A stretch of DNA of 64,000 nucleotides from Brachionus plicatilis (lineage: Eukaryota; Rotifera; Eurotatoria; Ploima; Brachionidae): NCBI GenBank assembly GCA_010279815.1, contig QEOQ01000359.1:43440-107439 (forward strand). Direction: 5' to 3'. Positions 43,921 to 54,371 of this stretch are shown here, in pieces; positions within the stretch are counted from its first letter, which is position 1; every line of letters starts with the position of its first letter. Both the position numbers and the translations under genes were made by a program. The notes beneath the pieces are model-generated. The model was given only the letters and a program-made list of their open reading frames with translations. It had not been told where the DNA came from and did not search any database.

Positions 43921-44456
43921 AGTATCAAGTCCAAAATGTGAACATTTTGTTCACATAATCTCTGGTCACATATTTAGTGACCAAAAAAGATAAATAAAAA
44001 AATAAAAAAATTTTTCGAGTCCAGTTTTTATTTTTTGTGAACATTAATTTTAGAATAAAAGTTTAATTTTAAATGCAAATAAAAAAAAAAAGATAAATTC
44101 CAATTCCTTTTTTGATTAGTTTTTATGTTTTTTTGCCATATGCAGCTTTACACCCTTGATGTTTTTCATTAATTCTCCACATAAATCACACGGTACAGGG
44201 TTTGCATGTTTGCTGAGTGCTGTTTTTACTACATTCAAAGTTTCTTGAGAAGTAGTAATTTCAGTCATTGCTTTTTCACGATCATGTATTGCTTTTTCTC
44301 CAGAGTTTAGATTTAACACGCTTAATTCCTTATCTATTGTAATTAAATTCTCACTAAAATTTGGTGAACATTTTTTTTTATGTAACCAGCTTATGGTCAC
44401 CAAATATGTGACCAGAGATTATGTGAACAAAATGTTCACATTTTGAACTTGATACT
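43921..44456. mobile_element. Short TIR element carrying a C2H2 zinc-finger frame
   Basis: Ends AGTATCAAGTCCAAAATGTG and, inverted, CACATTTTGAACTTGATACT; the inverted repeats run about 60 bp (through GGTCACATATTT). A further partial end (TGTGAACAATTGTTCACATT) follows to about 44500. Superfamily not assigned; no convincing target duplication. Confidence 0.7.
44116..44403 (-). CDS. Small C2H2 zinc-finger protein inside the TIR element
   Basis: The minus frame is open from 44403 (no ATG there) to a stop at 44116; the first ATG is at 44268, giving about 50 residues. The last 30 residues contain a canonical finger CDLCGELMKNIKGVKLHMAK then KH (C-x2-C-x12-H-x4-H). Such fingers often bind transposon ends. 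The upstream open part may belong to an earlier exon or be decayed. No catalytic domain is present. Confidence 0.5.
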   Translation of the reverse strand: MVTISWLHKKKCSPNFSENLITIDKELSVLNLNSGEKAIHDREKAMTEITTSQETLNVVKTALSKHANPVPCDLCGELMKNIKGVKLHMAKKHKN

Positions 44457-44553
44457 CATGGTCACATTTTTTTGTGAACAATTGTTCACATTTTCCACTA
44501 GACCCTTTTTTTTAAATCTAACCTTTTTAATAATTTATTAACAATAAAATTTT

Positions 44554-44559
44554 TTTATT
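44554..44559 (-). terminator. Poly(A) signal of the nuclear receptor gene
   Basis: AATAAA on the minus strand about 35 bp after the stop; a second one about 20 bp further. Confidence 0.4.
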
Positions 44560-44592
44560 TTACAAATTTTTTTAAAATTGTCAAAATTTTTC

Positions 44593-46954
44593 TTAAGCAT
44601 ACATTTCTTCACCAAAATCCAATTCTTGACAAAGCTTATCAATAACCGGCGCAAATGAGATTATCTAAAAAATTAAAAGTTCTAATCAAATTGAAAAAAA
44701 AAATAATATTTTGGCGTCAAACTTTTATAAAAATTTCAATAAACTGTTGAGATCTGTTTTTAAGCGAAAACTGATAAAACAAAGCTCTAAAATAATATTC
44801 CCGTAGTTCTTGTATTATTTTTGCGTTTTCCAATCTTTCAGTGGGACCTTTGTAAAATTTAGTTTATTTTTGAACATTTTTAAGTACTTACTAATCATTG
44901 TTAAAATAATTGGAATAGTCAAAGCCAACTCTTGGGCTGTTAAATTCAGCTTTTGAATGTGTGAAAAAAATTTGTAATGAGAATCGCGAATTAAGTCACT
45001 AGTTAAAAAAGCAAATATGTCACTTGTCATTGGTATTTCACCAAACATAAAGTAAAACTCATTGTTTATAAACAATTTTAGTGTCCTCAATGCATAAACA
45101 GAAAAAAATCTTTCTCTAAGGACAATTTGAAGGTCGTTGCCAGAGATTCTCTGAAATCCAGGCAACTGCTCAATAAATTGAAACATTGAGGCAGCATGTC
45201 TTTCCATTTGTAAAGTGTCTTTTTTTCTAAGTTTACGTGCTAGATCAGAGCCCATTTCTATCTTGATCGGCTTGTAATTGGAAAGAATTAATGTTCGAGC
45301 TTTAATTTCGTGTTCGTGAAACTCTTCGATTTGCTCCAAGAAAATTTGACAAGCTTTATCTCTCAAGCAACTAAGTATTACCAACTGATTTTGACTGGAA
45401 GAGTTCAAATATTTTTGTGTATATAAATTTTTTGGAAAGAACTGTCCAGATTCAGCTAGAAATTGCTGATCAACTTTTTCATGTTTTTTCAAGTATTTTA
45501 TATAAAGACAAAATTTATTCTTGCGAATGCCTGGTATGGTATGCATATTTTTTTCCTGATTTTCATTCTTGAGCTTTATTTCTTTCATGTAATTAGGAAT
45601 TCTTCCGACTCTCACTTGGGACACACACATACCTGCTTTGTTACAGGCCATCCATCGGCAAAATTTACATTTTCTTGTATCTTTTGGAAGAATGAGACAA
45701 TTTTTGTCACCTCGACAAATGTAGCCTTTGTATCTTACCAGACTACGTTTGAAAAAACCCTTAAAAAGAAAAACATTAAGATTTTTTTCAAATGTTTAAA
45801 AGACTCTAAAATATTATACCCATTTATTGTTAAAATAAATATTTAAAAAAAATTTTTCTTTTAAATTTTTTTTCAATTAAACATTTTTTCAATTAAAAAG
45901 TTTAGCAAGTTTGGGATAGAAGAAATAAAATTTCACCAGAAAACGTGGAAAATATTTGTTTGTGAAAATGAATCACTATTTAATTAAAGAATTGAACAAA
46001 ATATATTTTGTGTGCTAAAATCATTAACAAATAATTTTACTCATTCATTTAGATTATAATACAATACATTTTAAGCTTAAATCGTTGTTTTTTTAGACGG
46101 TCCGTTTGAATAGGACCGGTCATTTGCAAACGGACGGTCCAAAATACCGGTCTTTCTAGGACAACCATCCAACACTATACAAACTAATTAAGTTTCGAGT
46201 GAGGTTATTTTAATTTTTAAATTTAATTTTTAAAAAATTATTTTAGATAAAGTGAACAATATTTTGATAATAAAAACATTGTGAAAATTTTCAACATCGA
46301 CTATGAAAAACTTTTTTTATTTAGTCGAATTTTGAAAAATTGAATTTAAGAAATTACAATTTTATTGTTTTGCTTAGAAGAGTAACATTAAAATTGAAAA
46401 ATATGAGTTTGCATACAAAAAACGAACTGATATTTAAAACTTTTTTAATTGAAAGTAAAGAAAAGAAAAAGAAATAATCAATCATCTTGATATCTAATTT
46501 TTTTAACAGAAATGACAAATTTAATTTTAATAGGTTATGTCAATTTACTGCCAAAACGAATTATTGAGATCTATATTAAAATTTTAGAAAGGTCCTAATG
46601 AAAAATTGTCAAAATAATTGGAAAATAATTCAAAATTCATTTTAAAAATAAAATTCAAAAATTTATAAGGTTACTATTTAATAATTTCTGATTCGAATTT
46701 TAATAAATTATACTTTTTTTAAAACGAAAAAAATTTATTTTATTTAAAATTAAAATTGAAGAAAAAATTACTTTACAGCCTTCACAGGAGCAAACACCGT
46801 AATGAATGCCAGTTGCTTTGCTTTTGCACACTCTACACTGCCCAAAATTGTACTTTGCTTCGAACAATTCGTTTTGACTTCTCTTTTTGCTTAGACTTTG
46901 CTCAAGCGAAATGGCATCCAAGATTTCTTGCTCACTTAAATTTTTGTTATTCAT
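44593..46954 (-). CDS. Nuclear receptor, NR1-like, 4 exons
   Basis: Exons (minus): 46954-46772, 45759-44892, 44847-44723, 44664-44593; all GT-AG (donor GTAAGT after exon 2) and in phase, 1248 nt, 415 aa. The DNA-binding domain starts at C40 (CRVCKSKATGIHYGVCSC then EGCK at 58-61, P-box CEGCK) and is split by the 1012-bp first intron exactly at GCK|GFFKRS. The second finger has CRGDKNC and CKFCRWMAC. VGRIPNYMKEIK after it recalls the 'FGR(I/M)P' box of the NR1 group (Rev-erb, E75/E78, PPAR). The ligand-binding domain shows FQFIEQLPGFQRISGNDLQI (helix 3-4 signature) and ends DKLCQELDFGEEMYA. It is a ligand- or cofactor-controlled nuclear transcription factor; the exact subtype is not determined. 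Confidence 0.9.
46095..46165. repeat. Small inverted repeat in nuclear receptor intron 1
   Basis: GACGGTCCGTTTGAATAGGA and CAAACGGACGGTCC are near-inverted, with ACCGGTC motifs beside each; GC-rich against its surroundings and probably a mini transposon end. Confidence 0.4.
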
Positions 46955-46989
46955 ATCTAGTCAAAAAGTCAACATCGAAGTTTAAATAA

Positions 46990-49070
46990 TGAGAAAATAG
47001 TAAATTATATCTATCTAAATTAAATTAAAGTTATGTAAATTAAAATTTTTTTTTAAAGTTTATCAAAAAATAAATTAAAATAAATAGCTAGAAGCTGACA
47101 GCAAAACTCATGTTATATTAAAATTCTGATGAAATCTTATTATTTTAAATCTCATAAAAATCCACTGCTATAATGCGAAGCCGAATTTTAATAAAATTTT
47201 TTTATAAATTTTTTCAGCCCGAGCTTATTTTACATTTTTTCAATATGATTAAATCCTTAGAAGAATTTTGTTTGATTAGACTCGTTTGAAAGTCAAATTT
47301 TGTTAGAAAAATTTAATCAGTGAATTTTAAATTAGAATAGGTAAATTTGAATTTTTTTAATCAGCGGTTGTTTTTCAAAAGAACACAGTTTTTGTTTGTT
47401 CTTTTTAAAATAAATAAAAACTGGTGTGTGATCAGTTAACAAATAAATTTTTTTTAAATCGAGTCTTTTTTAAATTTAATCGATATTTAATTTAAAAGAA
47501 TATGTTTCTTTAAATAATTTGATCTTTTACAAAATTAAAAAATACACTGGATTATTTTTTTTATTCAAATAGTTCATTTCTTTTTTCTCTGGTCATAGAA
47601 AAGAAAATTTTTTTTCACCCAAAATAGATTTGTTAAAAATGGCACTTTTAATTTAGAAAATTTGATCTATTTTATGCAAAAACGTGATACTGAAAACAAT
47701 AATTTAATTTAGTTAATGAAAAAAAAAAGAATCGATATTAAGAAAATTGATTTTATCAATTCAATTGTAAAATTTATAAATATAAATTGATATTAATTTT
47801 TTGCAATTACTATTTCTATCATTTGTTACTTTTAGTTGACTACTTATTTCTATTTTTATGTCTTTGGAAATCAATCTCAACAAGAATCTTTTTCATTATC
47901 GCTCATTATTTTGTAAATATTTTTTTTATCGATAAAAATTTTTTTAGCAGAATATGTGCACATAAATATTATTATTATTTTTTTATTGTTTATACATTTT
48001 TACCTAAATTTAATCATTTAAATAACATCTCTTGAAACAATATTTCGAGATGAAAATAAAACTAAGATAATTCCTCCTAAACGAACTTCTTCTTAGAAAT
48101 TGCAGTGAGCCGATGAAAATGAAATCAGCCAGTATAAAAAAAAAATTTTGTTCTAATATTCTTTTTTGTTTTTTTTTCCAAAAATCTAAACATTCTGATT
48201 ATAACATTGAATAACAGCTTGGATATTGAAAGCTTGAGAATTGAATTTTTAATTTTTTAATGTTAAATATAAATGTTTTTTAATAATTTTCCAACTTGAG
48301 CATCTGTGCTTTTTTTTAAATTCTATTTCAAATTTTTACTGGGCGATTTTTAGTTAATAATTCTTTTAAATTTATTACTTTTATAAAATGCTGTATATTT
48401 TATTAAAGTTGTTCGCTTCAAACTTTAAATAAATAATTTAAAACAGATTTGTGCAAAAGAAAAAAAAGGAATTTTAAAGTCTTTCCAAGATCAATTCGTT
48501 AGATTTTACTTTTTATTTTAATTTTATAAATTACAAAACCTTTTTAAAAAAAGAGAAAAATAAATAAAAACTGTAAATAACAGAAAAAACCAAAAAAAAA
48601 TCTAAAAATCAGGATTTATCTATATGGTTGAAATTTAAAAATTCAATCTATTTAAAAAATGCAGTTTTGTCATTGATTTTTGAATAACACTGATTAAAAT
48701 ATGTCAATTTATAAATCGCTATCTTTTCAGTGTTCAGAACTTCTATATTAATTTGAGAAATTTTTTATTTTAAAAATTGGAACAACAAATTTAAGACGTA
48801 AATTTTTTACATTTACTTAAATCGATAAGTCACGAGCATTTTTTAGGATAGAGCTTAAAAAATTATTACTTTACAAAAAATAAATTGACATTTAAAATTT
48901 TTAAACAGAAATAGAAAGTCAAAAATAAGAAAAAGCAGAGGAATTAAAACAGATCCCAGCCGAATTCTGTATTTCATTTTATTGGTTTTACCGATTAACT
49001 GATAACACAACTGAGGCAATGTGAAATTTTAAAACTAAAATAACATAGCAAAAATTTATACATATTTTTT
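46990..49070. other. AT-rich stretch upstream of the nuclear receptor
   Basis: No gene or clear repeat; frames here have only AT-rich codons. It would contain the receptor promoter; no TATA box stands out. Confidence 0.3.
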
Positions 49071-49074
49071 CTAA

Positions 49075-49290
49075 CTGTACAAAAATGGTTCTACAAACAT
49101 TAAAATATTATAAAAATTTCTAAGAATTCTTAGCTATGCAAAAACTCTGAATTCTTAGGATTTTTTAAATCAAATATTTTTTTGATGGTGTGCATTTTAC
49201 AGAAAAATTAGTTTTTTAAGAGCTAAGAATTCTTTTGTTCAGATTTGTACAATATTGAACTGTTTACACAACCATTTTTACAATTAAAAA
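49075..49290. repeat. MITE with short inverted ends
   Basis: TGTACAAAAATGGTTCTACA at the left and, inverted, TGTTTACACAACCATTTTTA at the right. Internal TTTTTTGATGGTGTGCATTT recurs at about 56505-56530 with a partial left end (AAAATGGTTCTATAAACAG, 56446). Confidence 0.5.
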
Positions 49291-49559
49291 AAATTAAAAC
49301 ATTTTTCTTTATTGGACTGTAATTTTTGAACTAGAATTTCATTTTGTCACAAATGTAAAGATCGATATCAGGATGAAATTTGAGAGAAATTATCAAAAAA
49401 ATTTCAAAAGTAATAAATTTGAACATTTAAAATTAAAAAAATTCTCTTAAGTCAATGGAAAATAGTAAAATTCAAAAATTGATAAAATATTTTGAATCGA
49501 TTTTCTAATATTATAAATAATTAAAATATCATTGAGCGAAACGTATAGAAAAATAATCA

Positions 49560-49910
49560 ATTTACTATTTTAAAATTACTGATTCAAATTTTAATAGATA
49601 CTCTTTTTTTAAAAAAAAAATTTTTATTTTATTTAAAATTTGACTTAAATGATAAGTAAATATAATAGTCTTTTTATTTAAAATTAAAATTGGAGAAAAA
49701 ATTACTTTACAGCCTTCACAAGAGCAAACACCGTAATGAATGCCAGTTAGTTCCATAACTTCTCCTTTTGCTTAGACTATGCTCAAGCGAAATTGCATCC
49801 AAGATTTCTTGCTCACTTAAATTTTTATTATTCATATCTAGTCAAAAAGTCAGCATCGAAGTTTAAAAAATGAGAAAAAAACTAAATTATATCTTTCTAA
49901 ATAATGTTAG
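49560..49910 (-). pseudogene. Damaged duplicate of nuclear receptor exon 1
   Basis: The sequence from ATTACTTTACAGCCTTCACA (49702) through TTCATATCTAGTCAAAAAGT (49832) repeats 46770-46970 closely, including the MNNKNLSEQEILDAISLE start and the HYGVCSCEGCK end with its splice donor. About 60 bp that encode the first zinc-binding Cys pair are replaced by about 10 bp, and the start-side frame no longer joins the finger half. Flanking non-coding sequence is also shared, so it is a segmental duplication, not a retrocopy. Confidence 0.8.
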
Positions 49911-50234
49911 AATAATAAATGCTTTTAAAATTTTTTAGATTCTAGTTTAAAACTTCGTAAATAATCAGTTTTTAATAAGTCAATCTTATCTTTAAAAAAC
50001 CTGAATTAGATAATTCTTTGTAAATAAAATTTTTACTTTTTAATGCTTATCTATTTGAGCTAAAATTACGTCTATGAAGAAATTTTTTTAATCACAAGTT
50101 TTGGCTTCCGATTAGAAACTTATTTGATTATACTTCAAAATTAATAAACTAAAAATGTAATTTTTTATCAAATTATTTTAAATCTTAATATAAAATATTG
50201 ATTCAATAATCTAGCAAAAAGAATAGAGAATTTT

Positions 50235-50392
50235 GTCAAAATGCATGCAGATGATACCAAAACGTTCTCGCAAACGGTATCAGGAATAAGTGCAGCGAAA
50301 TATCAATCAGATTTAGATTTAGTTTTCAAGTGGACTCAAGATTGGCTTCTTCTCTTCATCGGATCAAAATGCGTGGTCATGCATTATGGATA
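50235..50392 (+). mobile_element. LINE RT fragment with HADD motif
   Basis: MHADDTKTFSQTVSGISAAK then YQSDLDLVFKWTQDWLL is the segment around the RT catalytic motif (FADDTKLF...) of a LINE; stop at about 50390. Confidence 0.65.
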
Positions 50393-50595
50393 GATTTAGA
50401 TTCTTTGGTGTAAAATTTAAACTGATCACAACCGCTTCATGATATTTATCAGAGATGCTTAATGCTGTCAAATCTGCAAACATTTTGATATTAAAATTTT
50501 CAAAAATAAATGGTAAATCATTCACAAATATATAAGAAAAAGAAGAAGGTGTAAAACAGACCCCTGAGTTACACTTAATTTTGGTTTTGCAGTTT
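50393..50595 (-). mobile_element. LINE RT fragment, opposite strand
   Basis: The minus strand has FVNDLPFIFENFNIKMFADL then TALSISDKYHEAVV, and before it a decayed SGV-FTP segment. It is the same RT region as the fragment it abuts, in the opposite direction and with FADD changed to FADL. Confidence 0.6.
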
Positions 50596-50599
50596 TGAA

Positions 50600-51760
50600 A
50601 AAAAATCTCAAATGGAGATCATGAGAAAATGTTTTTTGATTAGAGTTGTTATTAATTTTCCAGTTTCAAGTCAAAGTCAAGGCTTCACCAAAAAATAATT
50701 AAGTCATGACTTTATTAAATCTTAAGAAATAAAATATACAGATAAAAAAATAATGTTTGCCACTTTTACTAACAAACAACTAGTTCAGTCAAAAATTTTA
50801 AAGACTTTTTAAAGGTTCTTTAAAAGGTTTCCGAATGCTTTTTCTTTAAAAATTCCTTAAAGAGTGGTCTTTAGAATTTCTGTATTTATTATTTAAAGAA
50901 AATTATTTAATAAAATATTGCTTTTTTAGATTAGTAAACTATCAATTATTTTAAAAAATTTTTTTCGGATTGTTTTCGGACATTTTCAGAAATTCAAATA
51001 TAATTAAATGCATTTTTTTAAGATTTAAAGTTTAAATGACTTGTAATGAAAGTATTACAATTTTACTGAATTTACTCGTTCAGAATCTATGCAAAAGTTA
51101 CCAGAGTAACTGGTAATTTTTGAAAAGAGAATTATTGATTTATTAATTAAATCTTTGATAACTTCTGTTAGCTAGAAATGTTATATTTTGACACAAGCTT
51201 AAACACAAAATTCAACATTATTATTTTAAAATTGACGAGTTTAGTTTACATTTAAGTAAATAAAATATAAATACAACGTTTAAACAAGTAATAGTAAACA
51301 AGAAGTATTTAAGCAATATTCAAAAAAATCTTTTTTTTTAATATTTTTTTTTCAAAATAAATATTTGGTACAATTTTTCTTTTTGCTCCACTGGAAGTCA
51401 TAAATACTTGAAAATAGTAAACTCGAAAAGTAGTAAAAGGAAGTATCACTGCCACATCGTGAATTATTACAGAATCAAATTAATAAAATTTAAATATGTG
51501 ATCGAGTGATCACATATTTAATATAGACATATGTCCTTTTTTTATATTCAAAACTTTTAAAAGTTATTAAAAGTTATTTCATTTTAGATTTAAATCAAAT
51601 CAAAATAAAATACAAAAAATTAACGATAGAAAAATTGATACATCCAATGACAGCCGTCTGTTAAATGTTTTTTATTTTTGTCCACATAATGATGGATTAG
51701 ATAAAAGAATTTAAATCTCTCTAACAAATAAATTTTTAATAGATTATATTAAAACAGTAA
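50600..51760. other. AT-rich stretch without gene
   Basis: Nothing recognised beyond tracts of AAGTCAAAGTCAAGGC (50668) that resemble the internal part of the hAT-MITE family. Confidence 0.3.
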
Positions 51761-51764
51761 AATT

Positions 51765-52375
51765 ATGGAAAGAATGGTCAGGAATGTGATGTTGGAACAC
51801 CTTATTAATAACGACCTGATCACCAAGGAACAACATGGTTTTGTACAAAAAAAGTCTTGTATCACGAATCTCCTGGAGACTATGGATACGATAACGGATG
51901 CCTTTAACAATGGCCATCAAACCTTAGTTGTCTTTTTAGATTTTCAGAAAGCCTTCGATAAAGTATGTCACGAGTCACTCCATTTCAAGCTGAAGCAACT
52001 GGGCTTCTGCTAAGAACTAAGGAACTGGATGAGAAGTTATCTAAGTGGTAGGAAGCAAAGAGTTTTTATTGGTGACAGCTACTCGGAATGGAAGCCTGTA
52101 ACCAGTGGAGTCCCTCAGGGGAGCGTCCTCGAGCCTCTCTTCTTCGTCATCGTCATAAATGACATGCCGGCAGTTGTCAATCACATTATCAAGCATTTTG
52201 CAGATGACAGCAAACTTATCGGGGTGATTAAAAATAGCGTTTACCTTGAGCTTGTCCAGAAAGACCTAGACGCCCTTGTCGACTGGGCCAATGAATGGCG
52301 TATGTTGTTCCACCCGGATAAATGCAAAGTCATGGAAATAAGTAAGGAAAGCTGTACTAGATCACAATTCACCAT
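51765..52375 (+). mobile_element. LINE reverse transcriptase, one nonsense codon
   Basis: One frame: MERMVRNVMLEHLINNDLIT, QHGFVQKKSCITNLLETMD, VVFLDFQKAFDKVCHESL, KLKQLGFC, then TAA (52011-52013), then NWMRSYLSGRKQRVFIGD, SGVPQGSVLEPLFFVIVIND and HFADDSKLIGVI with catalytic FADD, then a thumb segment WANEWRMLFHPDKCKVM. RT motifs 1-7 are in order; the endonuclease and 3' end are missing. The GC content is far above background. The palindromic stretch 52370-52415 (CCATGGAAATTTCCATGG) is outside the LINE. The same family is on the minus strand at 61432-63660. Confidence 0.85.
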
Positions 52376-52791
52376 GGAAATTTCCATGGTGATTTTAATG
52401 CCCTATGGGCATTAAGTGAGGAAATACGGTAAAAAAACAAATAAAATGTGAATCAAGCATATTTTTTTTTGACTGTTAATTAACACATAAAATTTATTTC
52501 TGCACAATTCAAATAAAAAAGTCAATAATAACAATTGAAACATAAATAATTGAATTCCAAAAGATTTTAGTTTATTAGTTTATTATGTTTAGTTTATATC
52601 TCTTTTTAATTTCATTTTAATTTACCCTATTTTACTTACTTTATATTTTTATTTATATTATTTTATTCTGAAGGATCTTAAGCTCGATACAGTAACAAAT
52701 AAATAAATAAAAATAATAAAGAAATTATAGTCAATTTCTTATTCATGGGATGTAATAAGATATTGAGGCCTTTGACTACTGACTGGTTTGA

Positions 52792-52977
52792 TTAGCGACA
52801 TTTATTTACCAAGTAACGAGTTGAACATTCATTACTGCAACAACAAAATTGATAAAAAACTGGTTTGTGATCATCAACATTAGATTCACAGATTGAACAC
52901 TTGTTTAAGTTACCATGTGCAGATGAAGCTTTCGGAAATAGCTTGAAAAAATATTCAAGTTCAACCACAAAAATCAC
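52792..52977 (-). CDS. Short Cys-rich frame, unknown
   Basis: 61 codons from ATG 52977, with KCSICESNVDDHKPVFYQFC then CCSNECSTRYLVNKC, a C-x2-C ... C-C-C-x4-C arrangement that could bind zinc. It stands alone between LINE fragments and is probably a transposon remnant or a single exon. Confidence 0.3.
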   Translation of the reverse strand: MIFVVELEYFFKLFPKASSAHGNLNKCSICESNVDDHKPVFYQFCCCSNECSTRYLVNKCR

Positions 52978-53106
52978 TTCAAAAAAATCAAATCAATTTT
53001 TCGTTTAATGTAAAAACAACAAGTTAACTTTTTAGTTTACATTTTTTATTTTTATGTATTATTTTCTATTTTTCAAAAATAATTTCTAGATTTATTTATT
53101 GGTCGG

Positions 53107-53293
53107 CTCCGAGAGACACGAAGAGAAGTCAACTACGGCGTGAGATCGTGGCATCTTGTCAGCAAAGACACAACTTCTTCATCAATCGAATAGCTAATTG
53201 ATGGAACGAACTGCCAGACGACATAGTCGCAACTGAGACCGTGGACTCCTTTAAAATCAAATACGACCATTATCAATTAAGACGACCGCTTTG
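53107..53293 (+). mobile_element. LINE ORF2 C-terminus
   Basis: DTKRSQLRREIVASCQQRHN then FFINRIAN-stop-WNELPDDIV and DSFKIKYD up to a stop. This is the 'R-NFF-NR---WN-LP--V' end; one Trp-side codon is a TGA. It is followed by a short UTR and a trinucleotide tail. Confidence 0.75.
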
Positions 53294-53329
53294 AGGGGCA
53301 TCCCTGCGAGTTATCTCGCAACGCGGTCT

Positions 53330-53332
53330 TAC

Positions 53333-53394
<62 letters not shown>
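53330..53394 (+). repeat. (TAC)n microsatellite
   Basis: About 20 TAC units with one interruption, directly after a LINE 3' end; probably its simple-repeat tail, later expanded. Confidence 0.9.
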
Positions 53395-53439
53395 TTTGTA
53401 AGACTGAATATGTAATAGCACCTTGGTGCCTTCATACCA

Positions 53440-54035
53440 AAAAAGACATATGTACTAGAAAAATTACAGATTAGAGCTACAAAGCTTGTTAAGATCATGG
53501 AAAGATCTTCCATATGAAAAAAGACTAGAAAAATTGGGCCTATCGATCCTCAAAGAGAGAAGAGAGAGAGCCGACTTAATCGGTTACTTTAAAATTTCGA
53601 AAGAGTTGAGCATTTTTGACTGGTACAACCCGAACAAGCTCACTAATTCACTATCAGTTGAAGGCCTGGCTAGAGGTATTCGGGGAGGAAAGCAAAGGCT
53701 GGCCAAACAATTCACAAGGATCTGTCAAAGAGAACACTTTTTGGGCAAAATGAAAATAATTTAAAATTTTTACATTTTCATATTTTTAAATTTCTTGTGC
53801 AATTTATCAGAAAATAAAAATGAACTCTTATAAATTATTTTGTTACCAAAATTTAAAATAAAAATTTAATAAAATATCATTTCAGTAAACATCAAGAACA
53901 GTCTTAAAAAGAAGATTGATGACTTTTTCAAGTCAAGTAATATTTATATTATTTATATTCGTTTTAGATACGATAGTGAGACTCTCTGCTCTACAGGATA
54001 AAACCTGTCGTAGTCTATTATTATTATTATTAATT
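53440..54035 (+). mobile_element. LINE ORF2 C-terminus and 3' tail, interrupted
   Basis: RLEKLGLSILKERRERADLI, GYFKISKELS, GIRGGKQRLAKQFTRICQRE then HF runs to a stop at 53764; after about 120 bp of AT-rich sequence, NSLKKKIDDFF and RYDSETLCSTG end at about 53993, followed by an (ATT)n tail near 54020. Upstream, a frameshift separates IRATKLVKIM from LPYEKRL. Confidence 0.75.
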
Positions 54036-54371
54036 ATATTTTGATTCACTTTTTTAAAGATTAAAAATTAAAAATTTTAGTTTATGTTGTTGTTTTTTAG
54101 ATTCACAATTTCTATTTTTTTTTAATATATTTGTCGATACTAAAAGAATTTTTTTTCTTTATTCGCTCCGTGTGAATTTATTCATTGCATCCAACAAAAA
54201 ATTTATTCAGTGATGTAAAAAACAATCTTTTTGACTGTCATGAACCTAAGCATTTAAAAGAAACTAAAATCAAAGCAAACCTTTTTGAAAAATAATTCTA
54301 AAATTAACTTTTAGTATTTTTAAAAAAATGTTTTATTTTGAGTTAATTTAATTTAAATTAAGAAAAAAAAA

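Noticed and set aside
45463..45846. 127-codon plus-strand frame
   Set aside because: Antisense to nuclear receptor exon 2.
53277..53513. Poly-Ser minus-strand protein
   Set aside because: The Ser run is the (TAC)n microsatellite read as AGT/TAG-type codons on the minus strand, joined to LINE DNA.
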